Shown here piece after piece: positions 25,009 to 36,745 of a stretch of 64,000 nucleotides of DNA. Under the pieces are notes generated by a model. That model was not told where the DNA came from and did not search any database. It saw nothing but the letters and a program-made list of their open reading frames with translations. The number at the start of each line of letters is the position of its first letter. Position 1 is the stretch's first letter. The translations under genes and the position numbers were made by a program. The DNA is from Nissolia schottii (lineage: Eukaryota; Streptophyta; Magnoliopsida; Fabales; Fabaceae), in assembly GCA_003254905.1 (NCBI GenBank), contig QANU01057663.1, positions 137,946-201,945 of the forward strand. The letters run 5' to 3'.

Positions 25009-25546
25009 CCTAATACTTCTAACGTATCTCTCAAATCCCCTTTTCTTTTAATATGAACCATGGTTGATGCAGCTGATCTCAAAGCAAGACTGGAAAATAG
25101 AGTCGATGCAAGCGCAAACAATGTAAATGAAGTAAAGAACACCAAGAAAGCTCATTCCTATCACTCCCCTCTATCTCTCAGTAAGATGGTCACACCGCGT
25201 CACCTTTCGATCCCGGACAAGATGATCATCTAGAAAATTCTGCTAGTCACTAGTTGACCTCGCGAGTAGAGCTACTTGCAAGGATGGTTGAGGCCCAATG
25301 GATATTCTTAGGCACCTTAAACACCTCCTCGAGAAGCGAGATGAGCAACTCCGGATCTTGGAGTGGGTAAAACCTCGCAAGAAGCATCGTTAGAAGAATT
25401 GAAGCCCAAGAAAACGTCACTGATTTTTTACTTTAATGCGAACAAGGGAGAGGGGACGAGAATATGCTTTTCCTGGAGGAGGTCCACCGTGGTGCAAAAG
25501 GGCATCCCCTCAAAGAGGAAACTCACCATGCTGACGACCATCCCCT

Positions 25547-27427
25547 AGTAGCAGTGCCATGGCGCCAGGAGCCGTTAACATGGGTGCCATAGCGCTCAGG
25601 TAGCACCATAGCACTCGTGTTCGAGTGCCGTTGCACTTTGAGAGCTCCACAATGCTTTGACCGACATTCAAAAGTCCCACATCACTAGTTTTAGAGAGTG
25701 GAGGTACTAGCATTCCCCTATAAATAGAGTCTTACCTTATGAGTCTTAGCATGCATTGGAAAATAATAATTTTTATTATTTTTCCACAAGTGCAAGTAAG
25801 GGCCCCTCCAAGTTTTGACCTTTGCAAAGTTTTAGTTGTCTTTGAGGAGTGTGGGAGCTCAAAGGCATTTTTGGTGGCGATGCTAATGCAATGGTGTCAT
25901 AGGGGCGCCATGGCACTGTGCTAGCCAATGCAATTTCGCTCCAACAGTGCAATGGTGCTAGGGCCACCATAAGTCTTCACGGCATCAACACTACAACGCT
26001 GTTAGAGCATCATAGCGTTGACAAGCAGTGCCCAGTTGCATTGTTATGCTTCCAGTTATGCCTTTTCTTTAGTTTGATGTGTTAGTAATTCCTATGTATG
26101 TCTCTGTGTCAGTTCAAGAACATCATTTGAAGTTTCGCAAGTCATCTTACGTTGAGACACTGCTCTCACGGTAACCCAGGTGAGTGGGTTATTACTCATG
26201 GCTTATTTTAGCCATTATATTTTGTTCATATACTTTTAGCATGATTTAGACATTCATAGAAGTCAAGTATTTGATTTATAAAAACAATTTTTATGATGTT
26301 CATAATTTATGAAATAATCTTTTTAGAAAATAAGGATTTATGAAAAGATTAGTGAAAACATTTTATTAAACCCTTTTATGGAAACATGTTTTATTTATGA
26401 AAATCATATTTAGCGTTATGAATGTCATGATCATATTTATGAAATTGTTTATGAAAGAGTTTACGAAAAGAATTTAGAAAATCGTGAAAACCTTTATAGA
26501 AAAGCCATGTGACCATTGTTTTATTACATAAATATCATCATGTTGCATGTGTATGTTCATGAAATTCAAATGTTATGATCATGTCAGTTATTTCAGTTAT
26601 CAATTATCATGTTCATGTTGTTATATTTAAATTGTTTTCATGGGAGTGAGATCTAGGTAGAATAGTAAGTCAGTGACAACCTAAGTTGACCCTGGTATGC
26701 CATGTACGATCATCATGTAGAATAGGTTTCAGAGATATAGAATTAGTAGGGCAAAACTGTGAAGCACGGACATGGAAATGGTCGTGACTCCTGGCAAACA
26801 ATATCATCATTATAGCCAGACTGTATTGCTTGGGATCCGTTTATCTAGATACCTCCCCAAATGCTATTTATTTTATTTTTTTATGAAAGCTTTATTACTA
26901 GTATTGTGATGATATTATAATGTTTTTGTATGATAAGTATTATATTGCATGTGTCCATGTTTCTAAACATCCCGTAGGTGTTGTGGGCGATTGCTTGCTC
27001 ATTAATGTTCTCCCTAGAGTTCTTACCCCTCAACTCCCCTTTTAGTTGCAAGTTAAGTTGTAGCATCAATTTCAAGGAGGTCATGGTCAGCCATAACGAC
27101 ATCAAGATTTCTTGAGTAAGCAATCATATTGAGGTGAAACTATCCATTGGACTATGTTAGACTTTCTTTTAATTTGTAATCGAGTCAGTGTCTATAGTGC
27201 TCCAATTGTATACATGCATGATCTTTAGATCGTGTCACGTATTTTGGATGTATAATAATGTTTATATTTTCAAAGCAATAATTGTAAGAATTTTATGTTT
27301 ATTCATAAAAGGAAGCTTAGTTGTTTTTATTTGAATTTAAAGAACATGTTTTTATAAAAAGCGTTCCTAAGAGACTTTCGTGGGAACTAGTCCCTTGCTT
27401 GTTTGTAACAATTTTTGGGTCGTTACA
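25547..27427 (-). mobile_element. LTR-like insertion nested in the gypsy gag region
   Basis: The host gag sequence is interrupted: ACCATCCCC occurs at the left junction (25538-25546) and again at the right junction, just after TTTTTGGGTCGTTACA. Read on the minus strand the right end starts TGTAACGACCC, a common start of chromovirus-type LTRs. No coding sequence is present inside, so it is best read as a solo LTR of about 1.9 kb. The left end lacks a clean terminal dinucleotide. Confidence 0.65.
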
Positions 27428-29500
27428 CCATCCCCTTAGAAAGGGATTCACCACACCTACTTCGAAGGTTCAAGTGAACCAGTCCAAGAGCCCCGTCATT
27501 TAGAAGAATACCTAATTTATAATGACGAACCCATCCTTGACAAGATCTTCAAAGTCCAGCTTCCTCGAAATTTCCAACCACCTCAAACCACCATACCATT
27601 CGATGAAACAATATATCCCCAAGAACACCTCACCACCTTTCAATCTCAAACTTGGTTGGTGGCAGTCCTAGAAGCTATTCTTTGTCGCGCCTTTCTAATA
27701 ACCCTCTCTAGAGTTAAGGAAAAATGGTTCTCTAAGCTTCCACCAATATCCATCACAAGCTTCAACAATCTATCCAAAAAGTTCCTCCTCCGATTCATTA
27801 CCAGCAAGAGGATGCCAAAAATTCTACTAAGCTTTCTTGGGGTCATGCAATGGGAACGAGAATCCCTTTGCGAGTTTCTTAGCACATGGGGTAAGGCTCG
27901 GGTCTGACTTCTCCAACCATCTACTGAAATAATAGCCTCATAACCTGGATGAGTTTAATCAAAGGGCTGAACAATACATAAATATGGAGGAAGGACAAAG
28001 GTCCTTAATGATTTCACACAAAGACCTGATAGGGTCAGACTAACAACAAGATCGACCTTGAAAATAAGATGGTAGACCACCATTGATAGGGAAGTTCCAG
28101 ACCTATACCGAGCTCACAGTACCATGGACCCAGATACATTGGGAGAAAAATAATACTGAGCTCCAGTTACCAAAACTGCAACCTCTAAAAACTTGATCGA
28201 AATCGAAGAACACCCAATATTGTGAGTACATAATGTATTCGGACACAAGATAGAGAAATGGTTTTATCTGAAGGATGCAATAGAAGAGCTCATATAAGAA
28301 GTCAAGTTAGCGAAATATGTTGCCAGCCACAAGGTTCCAAGAAGGAAGAAACAGAATAAGCCCTGAAAGAAAAGTTCCGACTCAAAACGGAGTAACCAAA
28401 AATGTCATCCTCAAGATAAAGATTCCGATTCACACCTGGCATAAAACCATCATAGTGATGTTAGGCCAATCTAGACCATCAACTCTATCTCAAGCGGCAT
28501 TGATATGAAGAAATAGGTTCGAGGAATTCCCCGAAAAAGACAATTAAGGGAAGTTATGAACACCTCCACTAAGCTACAACGAACCACCTTTCCCTCCATG
28601 GCAGCAATAAAATTCATAGATAAAGATGTGGAGGGCATTGTACTCGAGCACATAGATCTAATGGTAATTTTTGCAGTGATGGTTATTGGGGGAAGTGAAG
28701 CGAATACTAGTAGATCAAGGCAGCACCGCCAACAATTTATTCCAAAATACTTTTCAAAAAATCAAACTTTGCGTTGAGGACATTAATCCATAAAGAAGTC
28801 AACTAATCGGCTTCTCCAGTGACTAGACTTAGCCCGATGGATATATCCCTCTACTTGTCATGTTTGGCACTTTGCCTAACACTCGAACTAAAATGGTAAA
28901 TTTCTTGTGGTTGATTGGACATCAACTTATAATGCTATTATTGGCAGGAGAATGTTGGACATGCTAGGAACCATCATCTCAACTTTGCATTTGGCCATGA
29001 AATTCCCCTCCATCAATGGCGATATAATCATGGTGCAAGCATATCAGTTCACAACGCAGAAATGCTACCAAGTTAGGCTTGGCATTAGGAAAAAACTAAA
29101 GGCAGAAGAGGAATCAATAGAAGAAGCCAGTAAAATAATGATGGTTGATCTTGACTTCTAGGAAAGGCTGCCATAAGGAAAACCTCAACCCTAGGGAGAA
29201 TTAGAAAATATCCAACTATGGAGTAATCCGGGTCAAGTAACCAAAATTGACAAGAATCTCCCCCAACTCACCAAAAGCAACCTGATATCATTTCTTTGAA
29301 GTAACTCTTACGTATTTTCTTAGAAAACAGTTGATATGCTAGGCATCGATCCCAACTTCATGAGCCACCAACTCAGGGTGGACCCGAGTTACTGCCCTAT
29401 CTCTCAGAAGAAGCAAAAAATGTGCCAAGAAAGACAAGAAACACTTTGAGAACAAGTTGAAGAATTACTAAAAGTCAAATTCATCAATGATATCCAATAT

Positions 29501-30196
29501 TTGACCTGGCTTACCAATGTTGTCATGGTACCTAATCCAAACAGAAAATGGCGAATGTGTGTGGATTACACGAACCTTAACGAAGCTTGTCCAAAAGACC
29601 CATATACATTTCCTAGTATTGACGAATTGGTTGAGACCTTGTCTGGCTTTTGGTATCTGAATTTTATGAATATATATTCAAGCTATAATCAAATTAATAT
29701 GCACCTCAATGACACTAAGAAAATTGCATTCTTTACACCTACAGCCATTTATTATTACAAGGCCATGCCATTTAGACTAAAAAACACAGGAGCAACTTAC
29801 CAACGATTGATAAACACTATATTTGAAGACATTATTGGAATAGTTATGGAAGTTTACGTGGATGATATGTTAGTCAAAAGCCCCAACGAAGCTAACATAC
29901 TAAAAAACCTCCAAATTGTATTTCGGTGTCTTAGAGAATATGACATGAGACTAACTCCGACCAAATGTGCATTCACAGTTGAAGTTGGAAAGTTACTTGG
30001 GTTCATGCTCACTAGATGTGGGATAGAAGCAAACCCGAATCAGTATCAAGCCATCATCATCACGAGAAGCCCTACTTCCATAAAAGAGGTTCAACAACTA
30101 GTTAGGCTGACCGTAACACTATCTCGGTTGCTCTTTACTTCTATGAAAAAGAACTTCCCCTTCTTCCAATTATTGAAAAAGGGGAGAGACTTCTAA
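29501..30196 (+). pseudogene. gypsy reverse transcriptase domain
   Basis: 231 residues open, in frame with further RT-like sequence upstream to about 29400. Visible motifs are KWRMCVDYTNLNEACPKD, PYTFPSIDELVE, the region normally LDAYSGYNQ read here as FMNIYSSYNQ, then KAMPFRLKNTGATYQRL, the catalytic box YVDDMLVKS and GFMLTRCGIEANP. This is a Ty3/gypsy RT. The first catalytic aspartate (in LDAYSGYNQ) is Asn here, and the surrounding polyprotein is full of stops, so it is a fossil. RNase H continues in the same frame after a stop at 30196. Confidence 0.9.
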
Positions 30197-30495
30197 TGGA
30201 ACTTCAAATTAAAAGTTGCTTCCCAAGACTTGAAGATATATCTAGCAAAGCCACCAATTCTAAGCAAACCAAAGCTCGGGAAAACACTAGTGCTCTACCT
30301 CGCCATCTTAGATACCTTCATGGGAGCAACATTAGTCTGAGATTCAAGTGAGGGGCAAAGACCCATATATTTTGTAAGCAAGGTATTGTAGGGGCTTGGA
30401 GCACATTACAAGCAATTAGAGAAAGTCGCATTGTCCTTAGTGATGGCATCACGGAAGCTATGACAATACTTTTGCTGAAGTGCTGGAGCGCGCTA

Positions 30496-32995
30496 TGTAA
30501 CACCCCTGGGTAGTTAGCTTATGCTTAAGTCATAAGCGAAGCTTACTAGGTTGTTAGAAACTCCATCTCATTATCCTACAAAGCCTTAAACACAACACCA
30601 TTATCCTCACAAAGTTTCTCTCCTTTCCATCACCCAAAACCGTATCCACTCGCTTGACTCTCTCAAGTTTTCTCTTGAGAAAAGTGATGAAAAGGCTTTG
30701 GAGACACCAAGGCTTTAAAGGACCTCTACTCAAAGTTTCCTTCATCCTCTCAAAATCCTCTTACAAGTGGGTAATCTGAAAACCCACTGTCTAAGTGGCA
30801 TGTTTATGATATTTTTTGATGAGAATATGTCTTTATTTACATGTTTGAAAGCTGTCTTTGAATGCTTTGATTCGATCTTGGTTGAGAAAAATTAATTGGG
30901 GAAAAGTCCAGGCAAAGGTTTTAACTAGGAATTATTAGGAAACTTTTGCGAAAAATGGTTTGAGTATAAACTGTAGGTGGAAATTTTTATCATGGAAAAC
31001 TAACCTCATTTTTGAAATCTACATGAAAAATCAAATGGGGGTGTTAAGTTTCTAAATTTTCAGAGCTCTCGACGAATTTCTCGAACAAATTAAGTAAAAC
31101 AACGTTTTCGGGCAAACAAGGGCAAAATGGGAATGAAAATTGAGTTTAGAGCTATCAAAAACCTTGGGGTGAAGTCTTGGACCCTTTGGGTTTTTGATAA
31201 CTAAAATTCTAAAGAAAAACGGGAATTTCGGGTAAAAACGATAATTTCAGCAGAAAGGGTAAAAATGGAATTTTGAAAATTTGGGTTGAAAATCTGGGTT
31301 TGTAAGTGTGAAAAATGAGCTTAGAGCTATCAAAAAAACTTGGGGTGGAATCTAGGGCCCTTTGGGTTTTTTATAACTAAAATTTTGAAGAAAATCGAGA
31401 ATTTTGGAAAAAAGGGAAATTGCGAAGTTTCTGAGGGATGGTTAAGGAATTTAAGAAAAGGTTAAGACAACCGAGTTAAGGAGATATAAAATAATCAAAG
31501 TATTCCAAACTCGAAGTTTCCTTCTCGTAAAATAGACGGTTAAGCGAAACTTACAGACATTCCCTGTTGAATGCATGTGTATGCAGTCGTAGTAATGTGT
31601 ATGGTTATCATGTGAAATTAACTATATTCTATGTGTTATAAATTAATACTATGCATCATGAGGAAATGGGTTGTCATTAGAATGCTAGGACAGGACAACC
31701 TTAGATAACTAGAAGTAAATCACGTAAGTAAGTAAAGATAATAAACGAACCTTAGGGAAAAATGCAATATCTTAAGAAGGTTTCGGCCACAATGGGCCCG
31801 ATATACCTTGAAGATGTATACGTAAGGGCGACCTCTCACTACCCTGCATGTATGATGGTCATTTTATAAATATGTTTACGCTAAATGCGCATGTGGTTTG
31901 CTACCACCTCAGGTATGATCTCTGCCTTAATAATGAAATACGGAAACGGAGCAGGTTGTACCAGAATGAGGATGACGGTCCCGCTGGTACATGGGGAATG
32001 ATGGACATGGAAAGATAAGAAGGATGCTGCCCTGATGGAAGTGCCTGATCGGACGCATAAGAGAACCCCCCGATCCCCTCATGCATGATGTGATGTTTGT
32101 ATATGATTATGTATGTGTACTATAAGGCAATGCCAAGTGAGAAAGATTTCACAAGACTGCCTCTACGAGAATAAGAGATACGTGAATGCGTGATCCGATG
32201 TCATGCTACTCAAGCAAATAGGATTAGTAAGCACGATAAGTTTTCCTATGATAGGTAATGCAAAGAGTAGAATTCCCCGATCACCTAGTAAATTAGATAA
32301 AGTTACTCAAGACTAGTATGAATTAAAATAAGAAGGGATTTTAGCATACTATGACACCTAGAGATCTCCTGAGTGGCCTGGATCATAATTGAAGTGAAAA
32401 CGGATAATTATGCCCCATAGGATTCCCACTGAGAATGCAATGTTCTCACTCTCACTCATTTATGATTCCAGGCGAGTACGACGAGTGCACCAGAGTGGAG
32501 GAGGCATCATAGGACGATTGAAGGCCTTGGCGTCAAGATGTTTCCAGGGAAGCAGCGGGACTACAATGTAGATCTACGCATCGTGACGTTTAGGTGTTTT
32601 GTATTTTGTATTATCTAAATAGATTAGATATGCCATTAGCTATTATGTGCAGTAAGTGTAATTATGTGAATATAATCAAAGGTGTAACTGTTTCCGAACC
32701 CATATGAATGTATGTACATTATGGAATGTTTTGTATGATTATCTGTTATGTCATTTCACGCCTAAGTCTTATATACTCTATCGCTTGGGTATATATATGT
32801 ATGTCTTCTTGAACAAGCATGACTCATATTTTAGGTTTTAATAAAGAAAGGAAAAAGTTTTAAATTAGTCCATATTTTTAGTTAAAGAATGTTTTCAAAG
32901 ATAATATAGGACTAAAAGTATTCCAACCAAGGTAGATAACAACCCAGTGAGCATTGTTTACAACTTAAGCATAAGCAGCTAGCAGGGGTGTTACA
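30496..32995 (+). mobile_element. LTR-derived block with ~60-bp inverted ends, no target duplication
   Basis: Starts TGTAACACCCCTGGGTAG and ends AGCAGGGGTGTTACA. The first ~60 bases match the reverse complement of the last ~60, sharing GCTTATGCTTAAGT and a later CTAGGTTGTTA-type phrase. The right end also matches, in opposite orientation, the start of the solo LTR at 49284. Flanking bases differ (CGCTA on the left, ATAAG on the right). It carries no coding sequence. It is probably a solo LTR of a Tekay-like chromovirus whose left end was replaced by an inverted LTR end. Confidence 0.7.
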
Positions 32996-34087
32996 ATAAG
33001 GGTTTGTGCATTAAAGTGGGTAATGTTTGTGTATTTTATTACATAAAGTCTATGCGCCTGCGCTTGTAAAGTTTGTGCATCTCATATTCTAAACATTCTG
33101 AACTATAAATTCCCTAAAAAAGGCCCCTACAAAAAGTTTGTAATGTTCGTGCATCGATACTTATAAAGTTTGTGCATTTTTTTATTGTAAAACACTCTAA
33201 ACTATAAGTTCCTTGTAAGGTAAGGGTTTGTGCATTGAAGTGTGTAATGTTTGTGCATTTTATTACATAAAGTCCATGTGCCTACGCTTGTAAAGTTTGT
33301 ACATCTCATATTCTGAAACATTATGAACTATAAGTTCCCTAAAAAAGGTCCCTACAAAAGTCTGTAATGTTTATGCATTGATACTTATAAAGTTTGTGTA
33401 TTTCAGATTGTAAAACATTCTGAACTATAAGTTCCTTGTAAGGTAAGTGTTTGTGCATTGAAATGTGTAATGTTTATGCATTTTATTACATTAAATTTGT
33501 GCGTCTACGCTTGTAAAGTTTGTGCATATCAGATTGTAAAACACTCTGAACTTCCCTGTATGGTAATAGTTTTTGTATTGAAGTGAGTAATGTTTGTGCA
33601 TTCAATTAAATGAAGTTTGTGCATCTACGATTGTAAAGTTTGTGCATCTCATAGTCTAAAACATCCTGAACAATAAGTTTGTAATATTTGTGCACTAATA
33701 AAGTTTGTGCATTTCAGATTGATACTTATAAAGTTCACTCTAAGTGTGCATTTGATTAGATTATAACTCTATGAACACAAACATTAACAATCAATAAAAA
33801 CACATTTATCATTACCACGTTCTCAAGCATTTGATCAGATTGTTGCATTGCTTTTGATTTTGAGTATACGATCACAGTAATGGCGAAGATGGACCTAGGT
33901 TTTGCACAGCGAGCTCGGGTTTGGGTGTGTATGGTGGTTATGGAAAATCATGATTCTGCAGGCGGCGTAATAGCGTGAGAGTGAGTGCGCGAGCTTTAGA
34001 TTGTTTCTAATTTTGGAAACTATACGGAATACGTATCCTAATCATTACTTATGTATATTGTGGAGGTGTATGTACATGGTGTCATAA
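32996..34087. repeat. TTTGTGCAT minisatellite with ~224-bp higher-order period; right part of a TIR element
   Basis: TTTGTGCAT-type words recur roughly every 20-60 bp from 33001 to 33735. Larger blocks starting TAAGGGTTTGTGCATT recur at 32997, 33221 and 33444, a period of about 224 bp. The region ends near 34062-34087 with GTGTATGTACATGGTGTCAT, which resembles the inverted end of the elements at 48155 and 63634. The left end was lost at the LTR-derived block. Confidence 0.75.
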
Positions 34088-34698
34088 AAAGGTGTATATA
34101 TATCATTTTTGCTTGAAAATGTCATTAATAAGCATGTACAGTGCACGTGAACAAATAATTCATTAACAATTTTTGTCAAAAGAAGAGGTGAGTGTAACCT
34201 CTTAGAAAGGTCAAGAGGGTGACAGAAAACAAAAAGGTTAAAAAAAAGAGAAAGTGAATGTAATTTTACTCCAAAAATTAGTGTAATTTATCCATCTTTA
34301 AATGTGGGAAAGGTGCTGAACTATGCATTTCATAATTGTACAAAATGTTGAAAATTGCTTGCTAGCTAGCATGTGGTAACTTAGAGAGAAGATGCAACAA
34401 ACCAGCCGTTAGACACAGAACAAAGAATTACGGTTCATAAAATACTCACGATTATCAATCAGTGTCAAAAGTGCCACTTGAAGTTAACACACATGCCTTG
34501 TATCAGAAGCATGGTAGTTTTCCAACACTCTCGTCAACTCATGTACAAGTCAATCTTGACTTTTATATACATCTTTTAATTTATTTAGACACAATTTACA
34601 TCAAATATTAACTTCAAAGATGCAGGTAAAAAAAAGAAAAGTTAAAAATAACTTTTATGTAAATAGAAGGAAGGAGTGGCAATACATTAAGGCATGTC

Positions 34699-35148
34699 TT
34701 AATTTTGATCAAGTACAGGCACAGCACTCAATTCTTCCATGAAACCATCCAATTCTGAGAACCCATCAAGGAAGCCACTGAACTTGTCATTTGGATTTGA
34801 AGATCTTCTCCACATATCATCATCATGTTCAACTTCTTGTTCCTCGTTATCATGCCCATTCTTTACCCTTGTCCTGTTTTGTGCATTCAGAAACTCTTGT
34901 TCATCTTCCTCAATTGGTACAACAGTCTTGGACTTGGTCCTTTCTCGTCCTTCATCCTCAGGCTTTCCCGTGAGTCTTTGGACTAGCTCTCGGAAATTCG
35001 CAGCGTCGGTTTTTATGATTTCTGGGGCATAGATGTGAATTATCCGAATCTTCGGCGCCTTAATCTTTGAGATCACATGTGAATCTCTTCCAATTCCAAG
35101 CTTAGAAGATGCTGCTGAGCTTGGATAGCACCTTTGTAGCTTTGTCAT
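34699..35148 (-). CDS. VQ-motif protein, copy 1
   Basis: An intronless 149-aa frame starting MTKLQRCYPSS. The VQ motif FRELVQRLTG is at residues 52-61, preceded by KIRIIHIYAPEIIKTD, a form shared by several plant VQ proteins. VQ proteins are small nuclear or plastid regulators that commonly bind WRKY factors through this motif. The rest is acidic and polar (for example EEDEQEFLN), followed by a conserved tail FSGFLDGFSELDGFMEEL. The ATG chosen is the first in frame, and the same position is the first ATG in the second copy. A TATA-like box lies 170 bp upstream. The copy at 42653 is near-identical around the VQ motif and tail but diverges in the acidic middle, as expected of a duplicated working gene. 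Confidence 0.88.
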   Translation of the reverse strand: MTKLQRCYPSSAASSKLGIGRDSHVISKIKAPKIRIIHIYAPEIIKTDAANFRELVQRLTGKPEDEGRERTKSKTVVPIEEDEQEFLNAQNRTRVKNGHDNEEQEVEHDDDMWRRSSNPNDKFSGFLDGFSELDGFMEELSAVPVLDQN

Positions 35149-35317
35149 TTCAAAAGATGAGAGGATAGAGACTAGTAGTGCTTACAAAGAAAAGAAAAGA
35201 AAAGGAAAACAAAAAAAAAACTATGCAACTATATTATGCAAGGAAACAAGTTGCAAAAATTCTGAAGTTTAAGAGAAGCTGTCTCTTGGAGAGCAGGATT
35301 GGATATATCTCTCGCCA

Positions 35318-35325
35318 AATTTATA
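35318..35325 (-). promoter_or_regulatory. TATA-like box of VQ gene copy 1
   Basis: TATAAATT on the minus strand, 170 bp before the ATG. The same octamer sits about 145 bp before the ATG of the second VQ copy, within a conserved CAAATTTATAAG context. Confidence 0.55.
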
Positions 35326-36667
35326 AGTCAACGAAATAATAAAACCAAGAGAAGGACATGAATGGGTCTACCTACTCCGACCTTAAATATGTAATTTCTT
35401 TTGAGTTTAATTGATGTGCACACACAATATAAAACTTTGTTACGCGGTCATTTAATCACATTTTTTTTATGTGTATGACTCTTTGAGTTGTAAGTGAGAA
35501 AATTAAACATTTTAATATTTGAATGACTGGGTAAAAGCTATCGATGCATATCAATTAAACTTCACATTTTTTTTCGTTGTTTAATGTTTATGTGCTTGTG
35601 CATTAACGGCCAAAACAAAGAAATGTGAGAGCCATTTCTAACTTCATTTTGCCCAACTTGTTACTTCAGTTTCATCTCATTTTGCCACTTCAACCTAATT
35701 GATTAGACCGAATTCCCTTTGTTTGTCATTTTATCAACCGAGTGCATTTTGATAATTTGGTAGCCAAAACTCATCTAATAATATGTACGTGCGGTGCAAT
35801 ATCGATTATTCTTAATGTTTGCAGTCTTCCATTACTATTAGTTTATCTTTGGCATAATATTTATTTCAGACAAAATAATGTTTGTGAGACCTAAAAAATT
35901 ATTTTACACGTTATTATGAATGACACTTGACATTTTTATAGAAAAAATAAGAAAAAAAATGTCAAGTATTGTTTATAAGAGTAAATAAGTTAATTTGTAG
36001 ATTAATAAGTCAGGTATCCCAAACAAATTTATTTTAAAATACATTAGATTCAACTTGCCTTCCTTTCTCTTCAGATTGCCTTCCCTTCTCATTTGGAAAA
36101 GAACAAGAAGAATACTCCAATCAACAATAGTATTTTTCAAGCACGTTTTTCTAGCGTAAGTTTTTACCTGTCCAATTAGCTCTTTTTCTTAGATAGATAA
36201 GAAACACTAAAACACTCCAACAAGAGAGGGGCAAGTTAATTTGTTCACGAACCCCTCATTAGTCAGAGACACTGAGACACGCCACACCCGTTGACAAAAC
36301 TCCTCTCCTAAATGAGTAATGAGTGATTAAAACATTTCTCCTAAATGCCTGAATATTATAACATTTTCATGTACGGGATTCGTTTAGTCCATCATTCATT
36401 AACAACACAGCTAATAAAGATTAAAAAAATAATTAATTAAAGGCATCTGCGTACCCTCCATGATCTTTCTCTGAAAAAGGTAAAGATCATGATGAGGGAA
36501 TGACACTGCAAAAATGGGTTGGAACCGTCAGGTCAGTGAGAAAGGTGTAGGCAAAAATTAGAACACATAGCAGGTCTGTTGTGCAAAGAACACGAGAGTC
36601 TTGTGTGTCCAAATTGGCAAATATTCTTGCACGAAGGATTTCGGTCCTTTTAATTTTAATGCCACGC

Positions 36668-36686
36668 CGTTGGGGGGGGGGGGGGN
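36668..36686. other. poly-G run ending in N (assembly join)
   Basis: A run of G bases followed by a single N at 36686. A homopolymer ending in N marks a sequencing stop or a scaffold join. The duplicated-block homology continues on the far side, so little seems to be missing. Confidence 0.8.
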
Positions 36687-36745
36687 ATATGGATAAATTA
36701 TACTTTGCCTTTTCAGGGTTCGGGAAAATTATACTCGCGTCTAAG

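Larger units (their letters stand above)
24489..30495 (+). mobile_element. decayed Ty3/gypsy retrotransposon (Tat/Ogre-like), 3' part missing
   Basis: A probable 5' LTR (24489-24987) begins TGTTACGGG and ends AAACA, followed by a primer-site-like TTGGCGTCGTCTACGAGAAC. Gag-like sequence follows at about 25070-25546 and, after an insertion, at 27428-28500, with many stops. A protease-to-RT linker around 28900-29100 reads STYNAIIGRRMLD. Reverse transcriptase lies at about 29400-30196 and the start of RNase H at 30200-30490 (PIYFVSKVL). The element stops at 30495 where another LTR-derived block begins; integrase and the 3' LTR are not seen. It cannot be active. Confidence 0.85.
34400..36745. repeat. 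segmental duplication, copy 1 (VQ gene block)
   Basis: This block aligns with 42324-45894 through the VQ gene, its 3' side (GAAGTTAACA, then AGAAGCATGGTA) and its 5' side as far as CCTCCATGATCTTTCTCTG, GAACACGAGAGTCTTGTGTG and the AAATTATACTTTGCC stretch. The two copies differ by many substitutions and indels, so this is a real, older duplication. An N with a preceding G run sits at 36668-36686. Confidence 0.8.

Noticed and set aside
32996-33770. Array of short repeats as a CRISPR-like locus
   Set aside because: Units are diverged, spacers are not unique of fixed size, there are no cas genes, and the host is a plant.
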